NCBI RefSeq assembly: GCF_023078275.1
Contig: NC_062995.1
Coordinates: forward strand, 8,754,917-8,818,916
DNA length: 64,000 bases
Direction: 5' to 3'
From: Leguminivora glycinivorella
Lineage: Eukaryota > Arthropoda > Insecta > Lepidoptera > Tortricidae
Shown here: in pieces, positions 11,801-23,800 of the stretch
Numbering within the stretch: the first letter of the stretch is position 1
How the letters are laid out: every line of letters starts with the position of its first letter
Made by a program: the position numbers and the translations under genes
The notes under the pieces: model-generated
What the model saw: the letters and a program-made list of their open reading frames with translations, nothing else
Database searches by the model: none
What the model was told of the DNA's origin: nothing

Positions 11801-14800
11801 CACTGCCAAGGAGTGGAATTCCTTGCCGGCGGCTATATTTCCGAGCTCATATAACCCGGCAACCTTCAAATCAAGAGTGAACAGGCATCTTCTGGGCGAG
11901 CTCACTCCATCGTAGGCCACGTCTTTGCCTTTGGCTAGTCTGTGGCCAAGAGTAAGCCCATTTATAATTTAAAAAAAAAACCCGGTTGTCGACCAGTCTG
12001 GCCTAGCGCGTAGTGACCCTGCCTGCTAAGCCGCGGTCTGGGTTCGAATCCCGGTAAGGGCATTTATTTGTGTGATGAACACAGGTATTTGTTCCGGAGT
12101 CATGGATGTTTTCTATGTACTTATATATAAGTATGTATTTATCTATATAAGTATGTATATCGTCGCCTAGCACTCATAGTACAAGCTTTGCTTAGTTTGG
12201 GCCTGGGTTGATCTGTGGAAGGTGTCCCCCAATATTTATTTATTTTTACGTCGGTCGCTAATAAGGGTACGGCTCGCCTGTTAAGCACCCACCAGAGCCT
12301 ATGGACGCCTGCAACTCTAGAGGTGTTGCGTTTGTTTGAGAACGCCACATAATAGTAAATTGGCAACGTGGGGCGGAACTCAAATATTGCAAACGAGAGT
12401 CGAGCTTGCAGTATTCTTACGCCCAGAGCTACACACAAAGTTTTACATCACCCTTGCAACAAAACAATGCATGAAAACGATGAAACAAGTCAATTATGAT
12501 ACTTCAATTTTATTAAAAAATGGTTCGGTGGCATTTGTTCCCAGTCGAAATCTCCCCGCTGTACCTTATTCAAGTTATTAATCTATTAATTAAACGTTAA
12601 TTAAAAAACGATTAACAAGGGCCTTAATACCCTTTATAAGGAAAACACACTCCTAACTAATTGAATATTAATAGTATTCAATTCGAAAAGGTAGTATTCA
12701 AGGTCAAAAAAGACGAGTGGCGTGGGTAACAATTTGAGGCGAAGACGCCACGAGTATTTTTTGACTCAGTTAAAGACCGTTGCATATAATAGCTTTTCTA
12801 CGACCATGCACTTACTTTTTAATAGTTTTCTTGAATAACTTTCGTGAAGTTCACACTGTTTCCTGTATTTTGGCGCAAAGGTGTGCACTGTCAGCTCAGC
12901 TGCACAAAGCCTTCCATCTTTATAACAGTGCGTTGCCGTGGTTACAAAGCCAAACAATGCGTTTTCAGTTTTTTCGATACTGTGCGCATGCGCGGAAAGC
13001 TGGCAGACGCTGGCTTTGGGGAAAGACTTTTATGTAGGATTTTAAAGATCTAATATGCACGACCCTGTAAATGACGTATAACAGTTCGGGAGTAGAAAAT
13101 AATCATTAAATCATCATTAAGAACATTGATATGGATAACAATAATTTATTAGATTTTTAATTACTTTATTACTCAAGATAAAGTCATTACTTAATGATTT
13201 TTGAACAATGGATATAGTATATAAAGCAACTCTTAAACGAATATCGTCACTCCGAATTTAAACTTCGAATCAAAATGAAGTCCGTTATGTTGGCACTGGT
13301 CTGCGTAGTAATGTTGGTAGTAATATCAACGCCTGTGGAAGCAGACAAGCTGATAGGCAGTTGCGTGTGGGGGGGAGTGGATTACACGTCCAACTGTAAC
13401 GGGGAGTGCAAGCGCCGCGGGTTCAGGGGCGGACATTGCGGGAGCTTCGCTAACGTCAACTGCTGGTGCGAGACGTGACATGGCGGACGGGACAAGATGG
13501 CGGACGGTGACAACATGGCGACGCTCATTGGATTTTTATTTACATGTAATTTAAAGTATTAAACTGATTATAATGAAGGAAAATGTGTCTTTCTGTATGT
13601 TATTTTAGCTAAACTAATGTCTCCACTATTTAATAGACAGTCGAATGATATAGATACTCTAGTCTAGCTTAGTGTAGCTGTCTCTTTCACTCAATGACGC
13701 TGCGACTATCAAAAAAGAGTGACGTAGAAAATATAGAGACAGCAATAGTAGTGTGTTAGAGCGAGAGAGATATAGTCGAATAACATTGAGACAGCTAAAC
13801 TAGGTAATGCCTCCACTACGTAATAGACAGTCGAACTCGAATGATATACGTACTCTGGTCTAGCCTAGTATAGCTGTTTTTTCCAATTTGTAACCAGTTA
13901 CAATACGGGATATTTTTTCCCGTTTGGAATCTGGTTACCAACCATGGTTACGAATCCGTAATGATTTAGTCTCATTTTGTAACCAGTTACAACACGGGAT
14001 TATTTTTCCCGTTGCGAAGCCGGTTACCAAACGTGGTTACAAATCGGTAATGGGAAAGTCCCAATTTGAAGTAGAGATGTGTCAACCCGGTTTGCCAACC
14101 CGGTCCAAACCGAGTTAGGCTCAACTCGGCCCGACTCGGTTTGACAGTTCACCAACCCGGTTCTAACGAGCAGAAGGAACGCAGCCGAACGAAGGTACGA
14201 TCGGTCCCATTCCCACTCGTCTCGACTCGAAATTGTCTCGAGATAGCGGGCCGAGCAAACGAAACCGCCATTGCAAGCCGGCGAGTGCAAGCAGGATAGC
14301 TGTTTTTTCGCGCCGAAAAGTAGCGCCACAGCCAGAATTTCAAACACGCTTGCAGTCCCGGCCGTGCGCGCTTTGGTTTGATTTTAATAATAAAAGTTAT
14401 TTTGCCGCGCGATTCAATAACAAATATGAATTATATGAATCTTAACATTTTATTGCCCTAACTTTATAAGCTAAAAATATTATCAATTTTATTTTAAAGG
14501 TGGAGAAAATATAGTAGATGCACGGGATAAGACAATGGTTTTAACACTCCAAAACTAAGTGGATACATTTCTAAGACATAGACAATATTATTGTGACACT
14601 TGTTAAGTCGATCTATCGCGCTTCACGTTATTTAATGTGTTTCGCTCATAACTCGACTCAACTCAACCCGGCCGACTCGATTCGTGTTTAATTCTGACGA
14701 AGCGCTTCACACGGGCCAAACCTAACCGCTACATTTATACGCTAAGGACCGTCGTAGCAACTCGGTTTGGTCAAACCGGGTTGAAACCGGGTTACGTAGA

Positions 14801-17800
14801 AACTCAAACCGTTCAGCCCGGTTTGCGATATTTTCGGTTTGGCACATCTCTAATTTGAAGCCAGTTTTGAACTGGGATTTTTTTCCCGTTTCGAAGCTGG
14901 TTACCAATTTTTAGTTACGAAACGGTACTAATGGCTGTCTGAGGTATCTCGAAAACGGCATCTTCGCGGGTCGAAAATCATTGACAATATGCTTTATATT
15001 TGGGAATAAATAAAACTCATTGGGTGACAAATCAGGACTGTATTAAATATGGTGGATGACCCGTTATTAGGGAACTTTACTGTACTTAAAATAAAGTATT
15101 TTATACCATGAACGAAATAAAACAGATAAATATAAGAAAAACATGGATAGAAGTTATTTTTAAATCAAATTTCTATTTAACAAGCCAGGTAGAAATATAT
15201 AAACTTATAAAGTAACGGAGTTGACCGTGGCGTCACTCAATTCGATTTCATATTAATTCCATATTAGCAAGACGTTCAAATTCGTTTTGACAGTTCTTAA
15301 AAAGGAGCTGATTTGACTATAAGACAAGTATACTCCGTTTCTTTTAGGATTAGAATTATCTGTCAAACGGGTAAACGAAGAAGCAATGGTCGTAAAGTTT
15401 CCTTCTTCGATTTCGGCCGATACCACTGATTTCTCGGAACTTATGTACATTAGGTAGTGACAGTGGCGTTTTAAAAATAAAGCGAGGACTCTTTGGGTTT
15501 TTTAATGTACAACCTTTCTATGAAAAATTGCAAACACAATTTATTAAAATTCTTAGCTTTTCATCTTAGAATTTAAATTAACCAAAGTTATGTTTCTTAT
15601 CTGTTCACAAAGCTGAGTAATGTACGTGTTAATAAAACATGATAATAAATACGAAATATTTATTAACTCGTATTCACTGTTCGATCCGCAGAATGTGCCC
15701 GATAAAAAACCTTAAGTCTCGTTCTTGACACGTCTCTTTAATGCTAAAAAAACGAAGTATAGCCTATTCTATATTTACACCTTTCAAAAATCGAGTTTCG
15801 CCTATGTATGACAGCGGGCATTGTCATTGTGAAAAATCCTGCGTCGTAGTTTTGGTGGTCGCGTGCCACTCCGAATTAACCGTTTCACGGTCTTCTAGCA
15901 GCACTAGCCTTTGATACCAAAAAAGCAGGCCACCATTTGCTTCACGGTGCTTTTTGCACGAGCTGCTTTCGTTGGCTTTGGCTGATTTTGAAACACCCAC
16001 ACTGTTGATTGTTGCACAGTATAAAACCAGTAATAATTCTTCTAACAAATGTTGCGCCGCGCGGTTTGTCCTTGAGTAGCGCTCGCACGCAGCGAGGTGC
16101 AGTGAGTGCGGAACCGGAGGATGCCGGTCGCGTCAGTACGCGCCGCGCTGCCGTGTGTGCGAGAGAGCCAAATACCGATCGCGTTGCCGCTGCCGGAGCT
16201 TAACTGCTGAGTCGTCCTTATACTGTGATTGTTGTTTAGTTTCAGCAAAGAGGATCGAGTATTAAAGAGAGTTACTGTCAAAGTAAAATGTGTAATCACA
16301 GTGCATAGACTGCCATCTCTCGACACAGGCTTAAAACTTTTGAACCTCAGTTTTGACAATTTGGCCCATATTCTTAGCTTGATATGTTTTAAAATATCAA
16401 ATATTAATATTAGCGCCATCTAGCCGAGCGTACCCCAAAGGTGTATCGCCATCTAGCTCACCGTACCTTTTTCTGTATGGTTTTGGGGTACGTTTTTTTC
16501 TTAGACTTTATCGGTCTATACGAAGTTATATAGGTCTTTGGTTTCAGGATCAAAAAATAATAATTCAAAAATTCAAAACTATTTATTTGTTTACATTTTG
16601 TACATAAAATCTTACAGTTGCTGGTGTCTCCTTGTAAGTTATTTGCGAAATAACCTGAGTGTAGGATCATACGCATATACCCAGGATTCGTCACCCGTGT
16701 AGATATTATAAACAACTTTTGAGTCACCGCCGTTATATTTTTGCAGCATTTTCTTACACCATTGGACTCGGCCCACCTTTTTGGTCTTCAGTTAAATTGT
16801 GCGGTATCCAAAACAAGTTTTTTCACAGATATTTTTTTTTTTATTAATGCTTGTCATTAGAGATGGGCCGAATACGGACTTTGCCGAATACGAATATTCG
16901 GCCGAACATTCGGTTCAGCTGTTACCGAACCGAACATTCGGCCGAATATTCGGTTCCGCCATATTTTAAATCCTAGCTTAGAGTTAAAAACTTTTCAATG
17001 ATTGGTAATGTTTACTAAGGATCTTAATTTTCCTATAATTTAGTGCATAAGAAAATTTTGGTTTTTGTTTTTTAAGCTACGTTATTTGTACTTTTTTACA
17101 TAATTATTGTAGGTTAGGTACTCATATTTTAATGCATTTTCAACTCCATTTGGTGGTTCCTTAGAATGCTGAAATAGGATGTCATTATCCGTTGAATTAC
17201 GCAACAACTTACGCTATTTATTTACTTTGTTTATTCGGTAAATATTCGGCCGAATACGAACATTGAAAAACTTGTCGAATATGCCGAATACCGAATATTT
17301 ACCGAATATTCGGCCCATCTCTACTTGTCATACATATGTCTAGAGTCGCCTTTATCTCACGATGACGATTATATATTATGAGATGAGTTTTCACACTGTT
17401 TCAATATTTTGTGGAACAACGACCGATTTTGGGCGACCTTTCTTAACTTCGTCCGTGAGAATACTACGGTCACATATCGGTCACTGGCGATCAAATATAT
17501 GAAAGAGGCGCGTTCCTAGCACGCAGTCTAAGCTCGTGTAGGCGAACGCGTACTATGCTTGTACGAGATATGCCAGGTCGACTGTTCGCGTTTTTGACAG
17601 GCGGTAACTGTGAGGTAACGAGAGGGGGTGTGCAGCACTTTCAGCGGGAAGCGGGAGTGGCCATACGATAGTAATCTTTATTATACTGTGCTACGGTCCC
17701 GACTGAACTCATTAGCCAGTGAAACACAGTGGTTTTCGACGGAGCTCATCACTAAAAGTGGAATTTAATTTGATCTATGCACTCTTGTTGCGACAACCCA

Positions 17801-20800
17801 CGCCGAAATCGTAATAAAACATATCACGAATCTTTTCACGTGTGAGTTCCATTCTTGCTGCGACACTTCAATGATGACATTTGAAGATGACACTTCAAAC
17901 CCGCCAAAAACAAAAGACTAGCGTACATGAAAAAGGAATATAACGGCCAGTATTTAAAAAAACCGGCCAAGTGCGAGTCGGACTCGCCCACCGAGGGTTC
18001 CGTACAAACTTTCTTTCAAACTACCTAGTAAAAATAATCATATAACTCTAATGACTTGACTAGAAGACAAAAGTATAGGCATTAATGAGTATTATTGTGT
18101 ATAGCGCCATCTCCCGGTCAATTTGCTAACTAATTTGCGCGACCTGGTTTTTCAGGGATAATTCTTTATAATGTTAACCGATTTAAACAGTTTTTACTTT
18201 ATTGGACAGAAGATGGTTTACGTAACATCTCGTATTAATTTGAAGTACGATATACATCCGCAAGGGTGGGTAAATTGAAAGTAAAAATCTGAAAAGTTTT
18301 TTGTGAATTAAAAAAAAAGTATTCAAAATACAAACACGATTATATTTTTCCTGTAATATTTAGCATAAAACCAATGTTTACTAAAATTTTCATAATTTTT
18401 CGTTGGTAAACTTCGGAGATAAGGGGGGGGGAACGGTATTTTTTTTACATTTTCCTTCAAAATTCTTTTTTTTTCCACAACAAAAAAATGATAAAAAATA
18501 GCTTATTTACGTTCAATTTGAGCTCTTTCCAACGATACCCCACTTGACCTAGTAACTTGAAATTTACAGTTTGCCCCCCTTTCATTTTGGCCATTTTCTA
18601 CAATTAAAATTAATATATTTAAAAAAATTATACTTTCTATTTGTAGAGGTTTACAATGTTCATAACTATTCCAAATTTCAAGTTGATAGAATTAGTAGTT
18701 CTCGAGATATTTAGGAATGTGACAGACGGACAGAGTCGCACCATAAGGGTTCCTGTTGTACCTTTTTGGTACGGAACCCTAAAAAAACATTCGAATGCTA
18801 CGCAAGAGGTCCCACACACTGTCTATAAATGATTCAATCGCGAATCCCAAAATCAGTAACATAAATAGCAGCCCAACAAAGGCGAGTGCCGAAATAACGG
18901 TCTTCATTGTTGAAGTTTCAATTCGAAGTGATGATGTCTGTCTATGCTTTGGTTTTTATAGTATCTGACGTATGTAACTAATATTTATGTACATATGAAA
19001 CGACTTTATATAATGAAATAGTAATGGTTACTAATTAAAACACACAGTTCATGTATTAAAGGATGATTAAGAACTTCCGTATCTTATACTAATGATAATT
19101 GTTATTTTTAATGGTGATTTGATGATTTCTATCATTATACACGGTGCTCGTGAGCATTGTGAGATATTTATTCCTGATCCCATTTTAAGACTAAATTGTC
19201 ATATATACTTTTGACGACCGGTGTGGCTTAGCGTAGTGACCCTGCCTGCTACGCCGCGGTCCCGGGTTCGAATCCCGGTAAGGGCATCTGTTTGTTCCTG
19301 AGTGATGGATGTTCTTCTATGTATATAAACATTAAACATTGTTGGTTGTTTGAGTGTTATCTGTGTAAGAATGTCCTATAATATTTATTTATTTTTCATC
19401 ACATTTGCTATTTAAAGGTCTCATTGCGTCTACGTGTACTGAAGAATAATGTACTATTTTATTTCCAAGGGAGTAATGGATTTAGTTTTAAAAAATATTA
19501 CAATACTTCAGGCAAAGGATGTTTCAATCAGCCAAGGATTTTTTCATCACATTTGCTGTTTAAAGGTATCATTACGTCTACGTGTACTGAAGCATAATGT
19601 ACTAATTTATTCCCAAGGGAATAATGGATTTAATTTTAAAAATTAATACAATCCGTACAATACTTCAGGCAAAGGGGATGTTTCAATCTGCCAAGGATTT
19701 TTATTGCACAACAAAAATTTGACTATTAAGCTATAAAATATATTATACGGTATGAAAAATGCATTTTATTTATGTTTTACAATTATTTCAGTGTGTTTTG
19801 CATTTATTTCGTAAAATTTAACTCAGATAATTTGTTATAATTTACAATCTGACAATATGCTCTCTACTCGCGCTTGACCGCGGGCGTACGCGAGGCACCC
19901 ACCGTTGCCTAGCAACGGAGAGTACAACAGATAAAAATAAGTACAATTTTAGTTCAATTATTATGATTTAATGCTTTTTTGAACGTTGCATTTAATTTAT
20001 ATGCAGTATTTTCGTGTTTGTTTTCGTTCAAAAAGTGTTTGTTATCAAAAACAATGGATTTAATATGAATAATCTGATGTAGATCAAGATAGGTACACTA
20101 CTGGTCGCAACGCCGCCGGTTGAAGGTTTTGCCTTATGACTGTTTCCTCTGTATTTTTCTCTCAAATGTGATGAAAAACATTGTGTGTAACTCGGGGAGT
20201 ATGAATATTACTAACTCGAGTCTTTAAATCGCTCCGGCAAGCCGTCGCGATTTAACTTCCTCTCGTTAGTAATATTCAACTTCCTCCCCTTGTTGCACAA
20301 TGTACTATTGTTGCACAACCAAAATTTGACTATTAAGCTATAAAAAAATATTACGCTATATAAAAATTGCATTTTATTTATGTTTTACAGTTATTTCAGT
20401 GTGTTTTACATTTATTTTGTAAATTTCACGCAGATAAATCGTTATAATACTTATAATTTACAATCTGACAGGAGATTGTGGCGGCCATCTCGATTCTCGC
20501 TTGACCGCGTTGCCATAGCAACGGGCAGTACAACAGAAACTTCAATAAGCCAGCGGCTGTCGCGAGTTATACACTCGTTGTCAAAATCCCCTTACCTCAG
20601 GGGAGGTAGGGCATAGCGAATGATATTCCGCTTTGTGTGGTAGGGCACAGCACAGCGGACATCGTCTCGCTCGAATCTAAAGCAAAGCCCAACTGGGGAA
20701 GTACCTCCACCTTACAGAAGACCGCAGCCAAATAGCACTAGACCCTACTCATAGTGTTGTGTTCCTGCCGGTGAGTAAGGCTGCCAGAGCTCAACGAGGG

Positions 20801-23800
20801 TGCGGTGTGCTGATGACGGGAGGAGTTACGGAACTAATTTGTTCCGTCTATTGTCCTTTGAGTCGTCGGCAACCCAAACCCTCCTTTGAACTTGTACACT
20901 CCTTTTTGCTGTGTACTTAACACACCAAAGGGGAGTGTACAAGTTTCTAATGGGATGGCAACGCACATGTGACATTCTTTGAGTTGCAGGCGTCCATAGG
21001 TTACGGTGACCGCTTTCCATCAGGCGGACCGTATGCTTGTTTGCCACCGACGTAGTATTAAAAAAAACCTCCCTTGTCGCACAATGTACTATTATTTTCC
21101 CCTCACTAGCTCGGAAACACATGTTTTGTCCTTTAATACCAGCGGGCAAAAACGCATTTTATCCACTAGTGGGTAAAGTAATTTGACCTTGAATAAAATC
21201 AAATTAATTGCTTTAAAATTGATAAAAATAGGTGAATCTAGTAATAAAGATGATTTACCACCTGTGAAACTACTGGAAGCAGTGATAAACGCATTTTTTG
21301 CGCTTTAGTTTCCTCGCTATAGTGAGGGGAAAAGTTTCGTGTTACACTCGGGTGCAAATCTATTTTACTTCTCGTGTGTTAAAAATCTCGCAAGTTCAGG
21401 ATTCTATTCTCGAACCGACTCGGTTCAACTATAGAATCCTTTTACTTGCTCGTTTTTCAATTCCACACTCGGCGTTAAAATACAACTTTGCCCCCTTGTA
21501 TAACAAATAACTATTTCTCAAACATGCAATGAAATATTGTCTTTACGTTCCTTAAAATGGGCTGGGAAGTATCGCTTTTTGGGCGCAACAATATATACCC
21601 ACTTGGCCGGAAATCCTCATTTTCCCGGCCTCTGATGTAATGTACTATTATATCAGCCGTATGTAAACATAAGGTGAACTTTCAGAGTACTCCCCGCCGT
21701 CGCTCGCGCCGGGCTGGCTGCGGCCGCTGCGCCAGCGCCAGGCGGCCGCGCTGCGCGCCGAGCAGCGCCGCGGTGCGGCCGTCGCCAGCACTATACCTGT
21801 AGCCTCATCCGCCTACCTTCCTAGACTATAATAGGATGGTGTGGTAAGTACCTAAACTTTTATAGTGCAAAATGTTTTCCCATCGCATTTTCACGGAAAC
21901 GCCCGAAATGTGATTAGATTAGATAGATAGATTTCTTTATTTCATGATAAAAATTACACTATAAGTTTGCTACATGTCAAAATTATGTTTATCTTCTCAT
22001 CATGATCGTTAAAAATTACGTAATAAATTCTAAATAAGAATAATTGTGTCTCTCAATAAGGATCGTCATTTACAAAGAAAGAAAATACACATGCCCAGCT
22101 AAATAAAATTAATAAATTAAGTTACAATATCATAAAATTATCACAAAGCAAGAAAATATTATACAACAAAGAAAAATATCATAATGTCATCGCGCGGTCG
22201 TTAAAAATTCAAATCCATGTACTCATTTACAGAGTACAGCGGGCTATCTAACAAAAGGTTTCTCGATTTGCTCTTAACAGCAATTCCCGTCAACTTTGTA
22301 CAAAAATTAAGGGAAAAGTTAAATTTGTTTTTATTCATTCCTATTTTGTTACCAAGATTTTGTTGATGAATTGAAATTTTATTAAGTTTTATTTCGTCAT
22401 TAAGGTTCTCTAGTATCTATATTTTCTTAATTATAACAATTATCCTGTATATATCTTACGAAAGTCGAATTATATTACTAAATGTTGGTACACATATTTA
22501 AAGTCACACACAGGTCGAACGCGATTAATTAACATTATTTTTACCTTTTTTCCCAACGTTTCGGCCAGGTTGCACTGGCCGTGGTAACAAAATAAATGTT
22601 GGTAACAAAATAGGATCAATTAAAATTTTCTGACGTGGCATTGTACAAAGTTGACGGGAATTGCTGTTAAATGCTTCGTCACATGGCTCGTGTGAAGTCA
22701 TTTCAGCCAGACTCAGTATAAGAAATATTGACGTTGATTGAAGTAGGTTAGGGCGTTGCCCCCCAATGCCCCCCTCTAGCTACACTCTACAGCCTTCCGA
22801 AGATCTGTTTCTCACATAATACTGACGTGTTTGGGTTCATTGAGCTCAGTACAGATTCAATCCTAATAGTAAAAAAGTGTATGTAAATTGTTATTTCACA
22901 AGTCCGACCCTCTATTGCCGAACAATACTGCCGGGCGGCTGTAGCTAACACTATACCTGGGCTCATCCGCCTACCTTCCTAGACTATAATAGGATGGTGT
23001 GGTGAGTACTCGCTACGCTCATGGTTCGCTTTATACCCTCTGTGGCCGAGCAGCGCCGCGGCGCGGCCGTCGCCAGCACTATACCGCAGGCCCATCCGCC
23101 TACCTTCGTCGATTATAATAAGAAAGTTTTAGTACGTCACATGCATACAGCGTAGCTCATTTGATCGGAGCGGTAAAGCCTTCCGAAAGTCCGAAAGGTC
23201 GCAGATTCGAGTCTTTATTGTGTGTGATTTTTTTTTTCATTTTTTCTTTATTTTTAAAAGATTTGTATAGCTCGCGGGCGTTTCTGTTTGATAAAAAAAA
23301 AATATGTCTATTCAAAACACAACAGCACAAAGTAAATTTTAGTACTTATTGTTATTGTTTGACGACCGGTTTGGCTCAGTCGGTAGTGACCCTGCCTGCT
23401 AAGCCGCGGTCCTGGGTTCGAATCCCGGTAAGGGCATTTATTTATGTGATGAGCACAGATGAGATGGATGTTTTCTATGTATGTATTTATCTATTTAAGT
23501 ATGTATATCGTCGCTTAGCACTCATAGTACAAGCTTTGCTTAGTTTGGGGCTAAGTTGATCTGTGTAAGGTGTCCCCAATATTTATTATTATTTTTCTAC
23601 TCCAGCACTTAAATCTGTCAATTAGATTATTGTCAGCGGTATCCAAATTAAGTTCATTTGAGTAACGATGAGCAAGTCTATTTGTCTATAGGTTCATAGG
23701 ATTACGGCTAGCAGTAATCATATGAATATAGGAGTTCTGTTAATTTTTTTTTAAAAGCACAACTTCCATTTATCAGGTATGTTTTCATTTACAGTAATAA

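Larger units (their letters stand above)
16600..17873 (-). pseudogene. Mariner transposase pseudogene, split by two later insertions
   Basis: Minus strand. MELTREKIRDMFYYDFGVG at about 17852-17790 is the mariner N-terminus. Pieces TDEVKKGRPKSVVVPQNIET (about 17400-17460) and VGRVQWCKKMLQKYNGGDSK, VYNIYTGDESWVYAYDP (about 16670-16790) follow in order. The last contains the first catalytic Asp region (TGDESW). The gene is cut by a hAT MITE (16858-17323) and by a 220-bp MITE (17476-17698). The C-terminal third is missing. Confidence 0.85.

Noticed and set aside
12766..13053. Overlapping 60-85-codon ORFs upstream of the defensin
   Set aside because: The sequence is a dispersed repeat also at 33078-33485, and the ORFs are not conserved between the copies.
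13275..13478. Reading the defensin as a scorpion-like toxin
   Set aside because: The DKLIGSC start, 44-residue mature length and CxC end fit lepidopteran heliomicin-type defensins; the shared fold alone does not make it a toxin.
16009..16423. GC-rich ORFs of 64-125 codons
   Set aside because: They run into a dispersed repeat (16245-16540) and have no recognisable domain, start context or splice sites.
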